Assembly (NCBI GenBank): GCA_022565595.1
Contig: JAIUML010000004.1
Span: 62,001 to 126,000 of the forward strand
Reading direction: 5' to 3'
Length of the DNA stretch: 64,000 bases
Source: Saccharospirillum sp.
Lineage (GTDB): Bacteria > Pseudomonadota > Gammaproteobacteria > Pseudomonadales > Natronospirillaceae
The notes beneath the pieces were generated by a model, which was given only the letters and a program-made list of their open reading frames with translations, ran no database searches and had not been told where the DNA came from. Shown here piece after piece: positions 27,096 to 36,390 of this stretch (position 1 is its first letter; each line of letters begins with the position of its first letter). Position numbers and translations under genes: made by a program.

Positions 27096-27595
27096 TCAAG
27101 AAAATAGGCAATTACGCAGGTTTTCAGATCGGCTGGTTTGTATTGGTATTGACCCAGGCGGCGTGGAGCATCCTTTGGGCGCTGGCCTTTGTCCTGTTCC
27201 ATAAACTGAAAGTGGCCTCACCCGGTGAATGGCCGAAGGTCGGCTTGATCATGATCATAGGGCTGACGGTCGATACCGCCTGGCACTTTTCCCCCTGGAT
27301 ACACTTTGTTGGTGCTGGCTGGCCCATCCCTCTGTGGTTGATGGGGCTTTGGCTCATGTTTCCGCTCACCCTGGCTCATTCGCTGTCGTGGTTGAACAAC
27401 CGACTGGCCTTGCAAGTTGTTTTTGGTGCCGTTGGTGGCGGTGGCAGTTACATCGCTGGTGCCAAGTTCGGCGCTGCCGAACTCTCCGGTATTGGCTGGG
27501 TGGCAATGCCACTGCTTTGGGGGCTCTGGCTACCGCTTTTCTACCGAATCATGAACATCAAAACTCAGCCAGACCCGATGGGAGAACCCTCATGA
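27092..27595 (+). CDS. DUF2878 membrane protein
   Basis: 167 residues with four to five hydrophobic helices (roughly 12-38, 47-65, 72-90, 98-125 and 135-155). Typical features are GWFVLVLTQAAWS, a WHFSPWIHFVGAGWPIPLWLMG stretch (W/H/P rich) and WLNNRLALQ. It is an inner-membrane protein of unknown role. ATGA overlap with the methyltransferase before it and with the exported protein after it. DUF2878 genes recur in the photolyase-cfa type of cluster. Confidence 0.85.
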   Translation: MIKKIGNYAGFQIGWFVLVLTQAAWSILWALAFVLFHKLKVASPGEWPKVGLIMIIGLTVDTAWHFSPWIHFVGAGWPIPLWLMGLWLMFPLTLAHSLSWLNNRLALQVVFGAVGGGGSYIAGAKFGAAELSGIGWVAMPLLWGLWLPLFYRIMNIKTQPDPMGEPS

Positions 27596-28278
27596 GGCCC
27601 CTGGTTAGCTTATTGATGGCAAGCTGCATGAGCATGGCCAGTTGGGCCAGCGGCAATGACGTCTTTGTTGGTTTTGCCTATGCTCTGGACAGCGACGACT
27701 TGCTCTACCGGGAAGAGCACCGCATTCAGTACGAGGACGAGCAGCCTGTTTCTGGCGAAGTCATCTACCTCGATGCCGACGAAAACGAATTGGGAATTAA
27801 ACGGTCACGTTACCGTGAGCCAGCACGCCCAGCCTACGAGTTCGATATTACAGGTCTGGATCGAGACACCGAAAGGGTCGAACCGGGCGATGCCGGGGTT
27901 CGAGTCGACAGTGTCCGCAGTGGCAACCTCGACTGGCCATCCGGCGAAGCCGTGATCGATAGCGGCTTTCACTACTTTATTCTGGCGCATTTCGACCGTT
28001 TGAAAGCGGGTGACACTCTTCGCCTTGAGTTCCTCGCTCCGACACGTGTCAGTTGGACAAGCCTGGTGATTGAGCCGCAATCAAACAGCAACGATCGATT
28101 AGTGATGCAGTTGAAGCCAAGAAATCGGCTGATCTCCTTGTTTTTTGACCCGATCAGGCTGACGTACGACATACCCTCTCGTCGACTGCTGGAATACCGG
28201 GGCCTGACCAACGTCCCCAAAGCCGGAGGCGGAAATTACACAGCCCGTATCGAATACCAATATGAAGGTGAACTCTAA
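27592..28278 (+). CDS. Exported protein of unknown function in the lipid-modification operon
   Basis: 228 residues from the ATG at 27592, overlapping the DUF2878 stop. A signal peptide is clear (MRPLVSLLMASCMSMASWAS, cleaved near residue 20), so the mature protein is probably periplasmic. It is rich in D, E, R and Y and predicted mostly beta (for instance EEHRIQYEDEQPVSGE, YEFDITGLDRD, LRLEFLAPTRVSW, TYDIPSRRLLEYRG). I recognise no named family. Tight coupling to the operon suggests an envelope-side role in the same process. The longer in-frame extension upstream overlaps DUF2878 and is not used. Confidence 0.7.
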   Translation: MRPLVSLLMASCMSMASWASGNDVFVGFAYALDSDDLLYREEHRIQYEDEQPVSGEVIYLDADENELGIKRSRYREPARPAYEFDITGLDRDTERVEPGDAGVRVDSVRSGNLDWPSGEAVIDSGFHYFILAHFDRLKAGDTLRLEFLAPTRVSWTSLVIEPQSNSNDRLVMQLKPRNRLISLFFDPIRLTYDIPSRRLLEYRGLTNVPKAGGGNYTARIEYQYEGEL

Positions 28279-28625
28279 TGAGACTTGGCAAACTGGAACA
28301 GACTGTCATGACTTTCTGTCTGGGCCTCAGTGTGCTCTTTGCCATCGCACTGCTTGCCTGGCTGCTGACACAATCACCCTGGTCAGAGTTTTCTGAGCAA
28401 GGTGCCTGGTTGATGAACAACGTCTGGGGGCAAATTTCTCTCATTGATCTGTATGGTGGTTTCTTTATTGGTCTAACACTGGTGTGGGTTCTGGAGCCAA
28501 AAGCCTGGGTTCGATGGGCTCTGACCCTGACTCTCCCCTTTATCGGCAACCCTTTGCTTGCACTCTGGTTGATCTTGCGTTGGGGTAAGCTAAAGGCTTT
28601 GGCGAAGCAGCCAGTTTTTGACTAA
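28278..28625 (+). CDS. Small three-TM membrane protein (DUF1475-like)
   Basis: 115 residues with three hydrophobic helices (about 10-32, 52-72 and 78-98). The DLYGGFFIGLTLVW and FIGNPLLALWLILRWGK segments resemble DUF1475-type proteins found in similar operons. Its ATG shares a base with the upstream stop (TAATG), so it closes a chain of six overlapping genes from 23795. Function unknown. Confidence 0.7.
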   Translation: MRLGKLEQTVMTFCLGLSVLFAIALLAWLLTQSPWSEFSEQGAWLMNNVWGQISLIDLYGGFFIGLTLVWVLEPKAWVRWALTLTLPFIGNPLLALWLILRWGKLKALAKQPVFD

Positions 28626-28683
28626 TCTGTATGCATTGAGTATGTTGTCGCGCCCCGTGACCACTTCAGCCGGCTGAATACTG

Positions 28684-31146
28684 ATGCCCCCAGCGTTAAC
28701 CAGGACCAGAACCACCCATCGCCTTTCCTTCCGCCTGGCGAGATTGGGCGTTATATTGGCACTTCTGGTCAGCCTGATCAGCAGCAGTTACCAGGTGTTT
28801 CTCGATTTTCGTGAGGAAAGCCGGTCGCTCGACAATACAGTCTCCCGGCTGCTGGACGGTTCGACCTTCGCAGCGGCCCGTGCCGTTCATACACTCGACT
28901 TCAACCTGGCCAATGAAGTCGTCAGTGGCCTCTTCGTTTACGATTATGTAACCGAAGCGGCCGTCATAGACGAACTGGGCAACCCTCTGGCTCAGCGTGT
29001 TATCCCTGCCGATGACGTCGTTTTGCCCTGGTTTGCAAGCTTTATTCAGAACCGTTACATCGAACGCCAGACGCCGTTGATTACCGACACCCTCGGCGAG
29101 GACATTTATGGCCTGCTCACCCTCACGGTGGATCAGGTCGTGGCTTATGAAAGCTTTATTGATCGAGCCTTCTCTACATTGATGCTCGGTATTGTTAAAA
29201 ACTTCGTCCTGATCGTTCTCTTTATTCTGGTCTTTTATCGCCTGATCACCAAGCCGCTCAACCTGTTGTCAAATGCCGTAGACGCCATCGATCCTAAAGC
29301 TCCAGAAGGCCAGCGCCTGCCAACCCCAAGCGGGCATGAAAAGGATGAACTGGGCGCCTTGGCCGAGAACATCAACCTATACTTGAGTAATACCGAACAA
29401 CTGCTCCAGGATAACGCCAAAGCCCACCGTGATGCCGAAGAATCCTATCGTAACCTCAGAAGGCTCGTTGACAACCTGCCACACTTGATCTTTGTGACCG
29501 ATGAAAAGGGCAAGCTGCTACTGGTCAACCAGTTGACCAAGACCACCTTTCACGCTCCCGAACAACCCCAGGGGGACGAAAGCCAGTCCTTGTTGTTGAA
29601 ACATTACGATGACCGCTCCAGGGAGGTTATTCTGGATGCACAGCAGTCGGTGCTGAGCCAGCGCAGAAGCCTGTTTATTCCGGAACTGGAGTGGCTGGAT
29701 GAAACAGGCAGCTACAGTGCGATTGAAGCACGCTTGTTGCCTCTGGAGTTCCGTGGTGAACAGGCGGTACTCTTTGTGGGTGTCGATATAACCGAGCGTA
29801 AACGACACCAGGCGCGCATGCAGCACATGGCCTATCATGACCCGCTGACCGACCTCCCCAATCGTCACCTCTTTCTTGATCGACTCAGTCAATCCTTGAA
29901 ACGAGCGGGTCGTTCAGGCTTGAGTGGTGCCCTGATCTTCATTGATCTGGACAATTTCAAGAACATCAACGACTCACTCGGCCACGGTGCTGGCGATACG
30001 GTGTTGCGCCAGATTGCAGTGCGCATCAAGGACATCGTACGCAGTGAAGACACCATTGCGCGCCTGGGTGGGGATGAGTTTGTGGTGTGCATCAATGAAC
30101 TGGGTCGTGATATTGAAAAAGCCACTGAATTGGCTCTTTTGCGCTCGGAGAGCCTGAGAAGCGCCCTTCACGAGCCTTTTTATGTCGGAGGACAGCGGTT
30201 ACAGGTGACCGCCAGCCTTGGCATTGCACTGTTCCCCGATGGCGACCAGACAGCCTCTGACCTGTTGCGCAATGCCGATACGGCCATGTATCAGGCCAAA
30301 GCAAGAGGCAAGGACACCCACATCCTGTTTGAACACGCCATGGCAGAAGCCACGGCCTTTCGCATTTCACTGGAAAACGACTTGCGACAGGCATTGGAAC
30401 GAGAGGAGTTTTTCCTGACCTTTCAGCCCCAATACCACGTCAACACCATTATAGGGGCTGAGGCTCTGCTGCGTTGGCAGCACCCCACTCGCGGCGTTGT
30501 CTCACCAGTGGAATTTATTCCGGTTCTGGAAAGCATGGGGCTGATCGTTAATGTTGGCAACTGGACACTGCGCAAGGCCTGTACCTGTGTCCGTCAGTGG
30601 ATGGACCTGGGCCTGTGGCAGGAGGACCTGGTGATGGGCATCAATGTCAGTCCACAGCAATTCAGTCAACCCGAGTTCTTTGATCAGGTTCGTCAAGCCA
30701 TTGCTGAAACAGGCATACCGGCCCATTGCATCAATCTGGAAATTACCGAAGGCATGGTTATTCACGAAGTGGAGGAAACCATCATTCGCATGAATCAGGT
30801 CCGAGAATTTGGCGTCAGCTTCTCCATCGATGACTTTGGGACCGGCTACTCCAGTTTGAGCTATCTGAAACGCCTACCTCTGGATGTGCTCAAGGTGGAT
30901 CAGTCCTTTGTTCGAGATATTCATGTCGACAGCAACGATGCCGCCATTGTCGAAACCATCCTTTCCATGGCTCGTCACCTGAACCTGGAAACCATTGCCG
31001 AAGGCGTCGAAACCATAGAGCAAGTCCGCTTCCTTGAAGAGAAAGGCTGCCAAAAATACCAGGGCTACTACTTCTCTCCACCTCTACTCGAAGCTGACCT
31101 GATTACCCTGCTGCGCGAGCAACCCATTATTCTGGAGACCAGCTGA
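28684..31146 (+). CDS. Membrane GGDEF-EAL protein with PAS domain
   Basis: 820 residues. One membrane helix (about 22-40), a ~120-residue periplasmic sensor region, a second helix (about 165-188) and a HAMP-like linker are followed by a PAS fold (about 255-370, starting DNLPHLIFVTDEKGKLLLVN). Then come GGDEF (RLGGDEFVV, GGDEF at 462-466, intact) and EAL (GAEALLRWQHP, EAL at about 593-595, with IEITEG-type LEITEG, DDFGTGYSSL and KVDQSFV metal and loop motifs). Both halves look catalytically competent, so it could make or break c-di-GMP; many such tandem proteins act mainly as phosphodiesterases. The periplasmic domain has no recognised ligand. Confidence 0.93.
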   Translation: MPPALTRTRTTHRLSFRLARLGVILALLVSLISSSYQVFLDFREESRSLDNTVSRLLDGSTFAAARAVHTLDFNLANEVVSGLFVYDYVTEAAVIDELGNPLAQRVIPADDVVLPWFASFIQNRYIERQTPLITDTLGEDIYGLLTLTVDQVVAYESFIDRAFSTLMLGIVKNFVLIVLFILVFYRLITKPLNLLSNAVDAIDPKAPEGQRLPTPSGHEKDELGALAENINLYLSNTEQLLQDNAKAHRDAEESYRNLRRLVDNLPHLIFVTDEKGKLLLVNQLTKTTFHAPEQPQGDESQSLLLKHYDDRSREVILDAQQSVLSQRRSLFIPELEWLDETGSYSAIEARLLPLEFRGEQAVLFVGVDITERKRHQARMQHMAYHDPLTDLPNRHLFLDRLSQSLKRAGRSGLSGALIFIDLDNFKNINDSLGHGAGDTVLRQIAVRIKDIVRSEDTIARLGGDEFVVCINELGRDIEKATELALLRSESLRSALHEPFYVGGQRLQVTASLGIALFPDGDQTASDLLRNADTAMYQAKARGKDTHILFEHAMAEATAFRISLENDLRQALEREEFFLTFQPQYHVNTIIGAEALLRWQHPTRGVVSPVEFIPVLESMGLIVNVGNWTLRKACTCVRQWMDLGLWQEDLVMGINVSPQQFSQPEFFDQVRQAIAETGIPAHCINLEITEGMVIHEVEETIIRMNQVREFGVSFSIDDFGTGYSSLSYLKRLPLDVLKVDQSFVRDIHVDSNDAAIVETILSMARHLNLETIAEGVETIEQVRFLEEKGCQKYQGYYFSPPLLEADLITLLREQPIILETS

Positions 31147-31149
31147 TCC

Positions 31150-31806
31150 ATGGTGTTCCACGTCAAGGAAATGTTCTATACCCTTCAAGGCGAGGGTGCT
31201 CAAGCGGGCAGAGCCTCTGTGTTCTGTCGTTTTACCGGGTGCAACCTCTGGAGTGGTCGCGAACAGGACAGAGCGTCCGCCGTATGCACCTTCTGTGATA
31301 CCGACTTTATTGGCACCGATGGCCCAGGCGGAGGCCGATTCGACAACGCCCGCGCTCTTGCCGAGCGAATTGCCTCATTCTGGCCAGAAAACCAGCCGGG
31401 AACGCCCTTTGTCGTCTTCACCGGCGGCGAGCCCGGCCTGCAACTGACAGAAGCATTGATTGATGCCCTGCATGACCATCAGTTTGAATGTGCCGTCGAA
31501 TCCAATGGCACCCGCCCTCTGCCGCCCAACCTCGACTGGGTTTGCATCAGCCCCAAGGGCAACAGTGACATCATCATTACCGAGTGCGATGAACTCAAAC
31601 TGGTGTATCCTCAGCCTGAAGCGCCACCGGAACGCTTCGTCCAGATAAAGGCCCGCTATCGATACCTGAGCCCGATGAACCCCTGGCAGGATGAAACCAT
31701 CCACCCGTCCCGGCAGGACACCACCCAGGCAGCCGTTCAATACTGCATGGAACACCCCGAATGGCGACTGACACTACAAATGCACAAGGTTGTCAATATC
31801 GCCTGA
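31150..31806 (+). CDS. queE: 7-carboxy-7-deazaguanine synthase (QueE)
   Basis: 218 residues of the radical SAM superfamily. The cluster motif is C31-x14-C46-x2-C49, the expanded spacing seen in one structural class of QueE, instead of the usual C-x3-C-x2-C. The glycine-rich SAM motif FTGGEPGLQLT and FYTLQGEGAQAG near the N-terminus fit. QueE converts carboxy-tetrahydropterin to CDG in queuosine synthesis. The start is 4 bp after the GGDEF-EAL stop. queC and queD are not in the window. Confidence 0.93.
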   Translation: MVFHVKEMFYTLQGEGAQAGRASVFCRFTGCNLWSGREQDRASAVCTFCDTDFIGTDGPGGGRFDNARALAERIASFWPENQPGTPFVVFTGGEPGLQLTEALIDALHDHQFECAVESNGTRPLPPNLDWVCISPKGNSDIIITECDELKLVYPQPEAPPERFVQIKARYRYLSPMNPWQDETIHPSRQDTTQAAVQYCMEHPEWRLTLQMHKVVNIA

Positions 31807-31843
31807 GTTATAGTCACTATCACAAGGTCGTAGGCGGCTTCCC

Positions 31844-31872
31844 TTAACTTTTTGGTCAAATTTCACTAAAAT
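31844..31872 (+). promoter_or_regulatory. Candidate sigma70 promoter of acnB
   Basis: TTAACT (31844-31849) and TAAAAT (31867-31872) are 17 bp apart, leaving a leader of about 85 bp before the acnB GTG. The -35 is weak. The region 31807-31963 contains nothing else that I can name. Confidence 0.35.
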
Positions 31873-31963
31873 CGCGCCACGATTACGCTCAGCCAGTCCT
31901 GGTTGCTGACCAGAACAGCCAGACACACCTCAGCAACCCAACCACTGTTTGGAGATTACACCC

Positions 31964-34555
31964 GTGTTAGAAACCTATCGTAACCAAGTTGAAGAGCGCA
32001 CAGCCCTCGGCATTCCTGCCAAGCCGCTGAGCGCCGAACAAGTCACCGAACTGGTCGAGTTGCTGAAAAACCCTCCAGCGGGCGAAGAAGCCTTTATCAA
32101 GGATCTGATCGTCAACCGCGTTCCCCCCGGTGTCGATGAAGCCGCCTACGTCAAAGCGGCCTTCCTCTCTGCCGTCGCCAAGGGTGAAGCCAACACCCCC
32201 TTGATCGACAAGAAAGAAGCGGTAAAACTGCTCGGCACCATGCAGGGCGGCTACAATATCGAGACCATGGTGAGCCTGCTCGAAGACTCTGAACTGGCCG
32301 AAACTGCCGCTGAAGAACTCAAACATACTTTGCTGGTATTTGATGCCTTCCACGATGTGGACGAACTGGCCAAGGGTGGCAACGCTGCCGCCAAGGCTGT
32401 TATGCAGTCCTGGGCCGAAGCCGAGTGGTTCCTGAACAAGCCGGAACTGGCAGAAAAAATCACCTTGACGGTATTCAAGGTCACTGGCGAAACCAACACC
32501 GACGACCTCTCTCCTGCCCAGGACGCCTGGTCACGCCCGGACATCCCGCTGCACGCGGTCGCCATGTACAAAATGAAGCGTGATGGCCTGAACCCGGACA
32601 AGGACGGCGAAATCGGCCCGCTAAAACAGATTGAAGAGCTGAAACAAAAAGGCCACCCCGTTGCCCTGGTTGGCGATGTGGTTGGTACTGGCTCATCGCG
32701 TAAATCCGCCACCAACTCTGTGCTGTGGCACACCGGTGACGACATGCCCTTCGTGCCCAACAAGCGCACCGGTGGCTTTGTGCTCGGCACCAAAATCGCA
32801 CCCATCTTCTTCAACACCATGGAAGACGCTGGCGCTCTGCCGATTGAAGTCGATGTCGACAAGCTGGAAATGGGCGACGTAATTGATCTGTACCCCTATG
32901 CCGGCAAGGTTGAAAGAAACGGCGAGGTTGTTGCCGAGTTTGAACTGAAAACTCAGGTCCTGCTCGATGAAGTTCGAGCCGGTGGCCGTATTCCGTTGAT
33001 CATTGGCCGTGGTTTGACTGACCGTGCGCGTGAAGCTCTGGGTCTGGAGCCCAGCACTGTGTTCCGTCGTCCTGGAAGCGTTGCCGAAAGCACGTCGGGT
33101 TACACCCTGGCACAGAAGATGGTTGGCAAGGCTTGTGGCCTCGAAGGCGTTCGCCCCAACGAGTATTGCGAACCGAAGATGACCACCGTAGGCTCTCAGG
33201 ACACCACTGGTCCTATGACCCGCGACGAACTGAAAGACCTGGCCTGTCTGGGCTTCTCGGCCGATCTGGTCATGCAGTCTTTCTGTCACACGGCGGCTTA
33301 TCCCAAGCCTGTCGACATCGAAACTCAACACACCCTGCCGGACTTCATCAAGAACCGCGGCGGCGTCTCTCTGCGTCCGGGTGATGGCATCATCCACTCC
33401 TGGCTGAACCGCATGCTACTGCCTGATACCGTCGGCACTGGTGGCGACTCTCACACCCGTTTCCCGATGGGCATCTCCTTCCCTGCCGGTTCTGGTCTGG
33501 TGGCTTTTGCTGCCGCTACCGGCGTTATGCCGCTGGACATGCCGGAGTCTGTTCTGGTGCGCTTCAAGGGCAAACGTCAACCCGGCATCACTCTGCGTGA
33601 CCTGGTTCACGCCATTCCTTACGCTGCCATCAAGGAAGGTCATCTGACCGTCGAGAAGAAAGGCAAGAAGAACGTCTTCTCTGGCCGCATCCTGGAGATT
33701 GAAGGCCTCGAAGAACTGACGGTCGAGCAGGCTTTTGAGTTGTCTGACGCCTCTGCCGAGCGTTCTGCAGCCGGTTGCACCATTACGCTGAGCGAAGACT
33801 CCGTGTCTGAGTATCTGCGCTCCAACATCGTCATGCTGCGCTGGATGATGGCCAGTGGTTATGGCGATGCCCGCACTCTGGAGCGTCGTGCTGCCGCCAT
33901 GGAAGCCTGGCTCGCCGACCCGAAACTGATGCGTGCCGACAAAGATGCCGAGTACCACACCGTCATCGAAATCGACATGGACGAGATCAAGGAGCCCATT
34001 CTGTGCGCCCCGAACGATCCGGACGATGCTCGTTTGCTGTCTGAAGTCGCTGGCGAGAAAATCGACGAAGTCTTTATCGGCTCGTGCATGACCAACATTG
34101 GTCACTTCCGCGCCGCTGGTAAGCTGCTCGACGCCCATAACGCTCCGATCGCTACCCGGTTGTGGGTATCCCCGCCGACCAAGATGGACCAGGCTCAGTT
34201 GATGGAAGAAGGCTACTACAACATCTTCGGCCGTGCCGGTGCTCGCACCGAAATGCCGGGCTGTTCTTTGTGCATGGGCAACCAGGCACGCGTCGCTGCC
34301 AAGTCGACGGTGGTATCCACCTCAACCCGTAACTTCCCGAACCGTTTGGGTGATGGCGCCAACGTCTATCTGGCCTCGGCTGAGCTGGCTGCGGTAGCTG
34401 CTCTCAATGGCAAACTGCCGACACCGGCAGAATACATGGAGATCGCCAACAAGATCGACAGCATGGCGGCCGATGTCTACCGTTACCTGAACTTTGACAA
34501 GATGGAAGACTTCGTCAAGGCAGCCGATTCGGTGATTGCGACTTCAGCGGCTTGA
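31964..34555 (+). CDS. acnB: Aconitate hydratase B
   Basis: 863 residues from the GTG at 31964, which has GGAG 9 bp upstream and gives the conserved start M-L-E-x-Y-R; a TTG at 31949 would add five residues. The HEAT-like N-terminal domain ([13 protein letters not shown] ... [15 protein letters not shown]), the swivel domain ([20 protein letters not shown]) and the [4Fe-4S] ligands C708 (GSCMTNIGH), C767 and C770 (GCSLCMGNQ) are in place. It interconverts citrate and isocitrate in the TCA cycle. Its apo form binds mRNA in E. coli. A strong terminator follows. Confidence 0.98.
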   Translation: MLETYRNQVEERTALGIPAKPLSAEQVTELVELLKNPPAGEEAFIKDLIVNRVPPGVDEAAYVKAAFLSAVAKGEANTPLIDKKEAVKLLGTMQGGYNIETMVSLLEDSELAETAAEELKHTLLVFDAFHDVDELAKGGNAAAKAVMQSWAEAEWFLNKPELAEKITLTVFKVTGETNTDDLSPAQDAWSRPDIPLHAVAMYKMKRDGLNPDKDGEIGPLKQIEELKQKGHPVALVGDVVGTGSSRKSATNSVLWHTGDDMPFVPNKRTGGFVLGTKIAPIFFNTMEDAGALPIEVDVDKLEMGDVIDLYPYAGKVERNGEVVAEFELKTQVLLDEVRAGGRIPLIIGRGLTDRAREALGLEPSTVFRRPGSVAESTSGYTLAQKMVGKACGLEGVRPNEYCEPKMTTVGSQDTTGPMTRDELKDLACLGFSADLVMQSFCHTAAYPKPVDIETQHTLPDFIKNRGGVSLRPGDGIIHSWLNRMLLPDTVGTGGDSHTRFPMGISFPAGSGLVAFAAATGVMPLDMPESVLVRFKGKRQPGITLRDLVHAIPYAAIKEGHLTVEKKGKKNVFSGRILEIEGLEELTVEQAFELSDASAERSAAGCTITLSEDSVSEYLRSNIVMLRWMMASGYGDARTLERRAAAMEAWLADPKLMRADKDAEYHTVIEIDMDEIKEPILCAPNDPDDARLLSEVAGEKIDEVFIGSCMTNIGHFRAAGKLLDAHNAPIATRLWVSPPTKMDQAQLMEEGYYNIFGRAGARTEMPGCSLCMGNQARVAAKSTVVSTSTRNFPNRLGDGANVYLASAELAAVAALNGKLPTPAEYMEIANKIDSMAADVYRYLNFDKMEDFVKAADSVIATSAA

Positions 34556-34576
34556 ACCAAATAGCCGATTAGATGT

Positions 34577-34604
34577 AAAACCGGGCCCTTGCCCGGTTTT
34601 TTTT
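34577..34604 (+). terminator. Intrinsic terminator of acnB
   Basis: A 10-bp perfect stem AAAACCGGGC/GCCCGGTTTT with loop CCTT ends in eight consecutive T residues counted from the stem, 22 bp after the acnB stop. Confidence 0.95.
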
Positions 34605-34641
34605 GCCAGTCTGCTCTTCAATTAATCGCCGGGAACCCGCA

Positions 34642-34749
34642 CCGGCTGCTGGGTTGGCCTATCCGGGGTCGCCGTGAATCCATCCCTGGAGGCTCGGCAG
34701 CGCCCATCCAGGGCGCTGACGTCCCCGTATAGGCCAACCCAGCAGCCGG
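34642..34749. repeat. Dispersed intergenic cruciform repeat, copy 2
   Basis: Perfect 21-bp terminal inverted repeats (34642-34662 and 34729-34749) enclose CGGGG/CCCCG and CCCTGGA (34684-34690)/TCCAGGG (34707-34713) stems. The core GTGAATCCATCCCTGGAGGC is of a kind I associate with repeats in Marinobacter- and Halomonas-like genomes. It shares the outer CCGGCTGC(T/C)GGG block with copy 1. It occupies the gap between the acnB terminator and cmoM; 34750-34846 holds nothing else that I recognise. Confidence 0.85.
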
Positions 34750-34846
34750 AGCTAGCCATTCGCGAGCACTAATAGAATGTTAATCCGTTATTGCAGGAAT
34801 GAATCTGGAATAAGCACAAGATGAAAGCCTGAGAGTGTCTACTACC

Positions 34847-35614
34847 TCAAAGCGGTTTATGGGCAAGGAACAGCACATAGCGCCCCAGATCTCGATAAGG
34901 AGCCTGTTCGCACAGTTCAAGCTCCATTTCGATGATATCTGCCTCTTCGTACCAGGACAGCACCACAGGCTCTGTAAGGTCCGAGAAGGTGCGAACTCCA
35001 GCCTGCAAGGCAACCTCAAGCCCAGCGGCTTCCAACCAGCCTCTGACGGCCGTCGGGTCGAGAGGGTTGATCGGTGTCAGCCCCTGGCCATCACCACCCA
35101 GTTGATCCGCCTTCACCTTCTTGAGGGTACCGCGCATCAGGTTGCGCATGACCAACATATGACGGTTGTACACCATCAGCCCCAGAACACCGCCAGGCTT
35201 GAGCCAGGCGACAGCACGCTCCAAAGCCAATTGCGGTTGCTCCAGCCACTCCAGCACCGCATGGACGACGACCAGATCCATGGCATGGCGCGGCTCATAC
35301 TCCAGTATGGAAGCCTGCATACCTTGCCATTGCCCAGAGGCCGTCTGCTCAGACAAAAGCTGCTCAGTGCGGTTAAGCATTTCTTGAGAGACATCGAAAT
35401 AGTCGACCTGATGGCCGAGTTCAAGCAGCCACTTAGACATCTGTCCCAGTCCACCGCCGGCATCCAGAACTCTCAGCCCAGACCCTGAATCCAGCTCCGG
35501 CAGTACCTTGAGGTAACTGGCGTTGATGACGGCCTGGCGAATACGCCCCTTGGTGCTGCCGTATATCTGATCCTGAAATCGATCCGCCAGGTGGTCGAAA
35601 TTGATGTATGTCAC
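34847..35614 (-). CDS. cmoM: tRNA uridine-34 oxyacetic acid methyltransferase CmoM
   Basis: 255 residues of a class I SAM methyltransferase. NFDHLADRFQDQIYGSTKGRIRQ at the start (family wording), motif I RVLDAGGGLGQMSKWL, VHAVLEWL, LKPGGVLGLMVYN, and DPTAVRGWLEAAGLEV then GVRTFSDL match E. coli CmoM (formerly SmtA). It methylates cmo5U34 to mcmo5U34 in several tRNAs. Single gene, divergent from the SCO gene with about 130 bp between. Confidence 0.92.
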   Translation of the reverse strand: MTYINFDHLADRFQDQIYGSTKGRIRQAVINASYLKVLPELDSGSGLRVLDAGGGLGQMSKWLLELGHQVDYFDVSQEMLNRTEQLLSEQTASGQWQGMQASILEYEPRHAMDLVVVHAVLEWLEQPQLALERAVAWLKPGGVLGLMVYNRHMLVMRNLMRGTLKKVKADQLGGDGQGLTPINPLDPTAVRGWLEAAGLEVALQAGVRTFSDLTEPVVLSWYEEADIIEMELELCEQAPYRDLGRYVLFLAHKPL

Positions 35615-35748
35615 TGTTGGATCAACCTTTCAGTTAATTAAGTGCTTACTTATAAACTCATAGTCTACACTGTAACGACTGATGAATTGTTCAAGGATAC
35701 GTCCTCGAAGCCGATATATTCGAGTGAAAGAAGCCTGAGGACTGATGT

Positions 35749-36387
35749 TTGTTAATACAAAGCGCTCTCGCACCAACTGTCCATATTGCGCCTAAAAACG
35801 CCAGTACCCTTATAGCGACCCTGCTGATTCTATTCAGCCTGGTACTGGCATTCAGCCTGCCCTGGCTATTCTGGTTGAATCAAAAAAGCGGTTTCTATGG
35901 CCTTGAATCCAACTTCTCAGCCAGTGGCAAAGTTCCATGGCTGGATGCTGTTTTGGCCGAAGCTCCCAATCACCATCAATACCTGATGTTTGGGTTTCTG
36001 AACTGCACGGATACCTGCCCTGCTCAACTCACTACCCTGATGGCTCTTGAACAAGAACTGCAAGAACACAAGGTTCGCTTCGTATACGTCAGCATCGACC
36101 CTGCAAGAGACACTGATGAAGCACTTACCTATGTCGGAAGCCAATTAGGCCCGAATTTTCGAATGGTTCGTCCAGAAAGCCTTGCCCAGGCCCAAAAGGC
36201 GACCAACGCCTTTCGGGATTTTGCTGCGAGAAACGCCCATAACGAGGATTTGCAACACAGCGGCCGGCTTTACCTGCTGTCGCCTTACCGGGATATCCGA
36301 CTTGTCTACAGCCCTCAACAGAACGACATCATTCGACTGAGTGAAGACTTCCGTACTCTTACAGCCATTACCCGAGGAGGGAAATGA
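35749..36387 (+). CDS. SCO1/SenC-family copper-binding protein
   Basis: 212 residues. One N-terminal helix (about 20-43) anchors a thioredoxin-fold domain with the C-x3-C copper site C86-TDT-C90 and the third ligand H170 (NEDLQHSGRLYLL), so the full Cu site is present. SCO proteins deliver copper to the CuA centre of cytochrome oxidase or act as thiol-disulfide redox sensors. TTG at 35749 is chosen as start: TGAGGA lies 7 bp upstream. An ATG at 35745 is out of frame and stops after 16 codons. Only 3 bp separate it from a chemoreceptor gene; no cytochrome oxidase gene is nearby. Confidence 0.88.
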   Translation: MLIQSALAPTVHIAPKNASTLIATLLILFSLVLAFSLPWLFWLNQKSGFYGLESNFSASGKVPWLDAVLAEAPNHHQYLMFGFLNCTDTCPAQLTTLMALEQELQEHKVRFVYVSIDPARDTDEALTYVGSQLGPNFRMVRPESLAQAQKATNAFRDFAARNAHNEDLQHSGRLYLLSPYRDIRLVYSPQQNDIIRLSEDFRTLTAITRGGK

Positions 36388-36390
36388 ATC

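Noticed and set aside
27229-27591. N-terminal extension of the exported protein to a 349-residue protein
   Set aside because: The extension lies in another frame of the DUF2878 gene, has no membrane-protein logic, and hides a clean signal peptide that begins at 27592.
34627-34760. Insertion sequence or MITE with target duplication between acnB and cmoM
   Set aside because: Terminal inverted repeats are present but no flanking direct duplication can be seen, and related copies elsewhere lack the same arms; described as a dispersed cruciform repeat instead.
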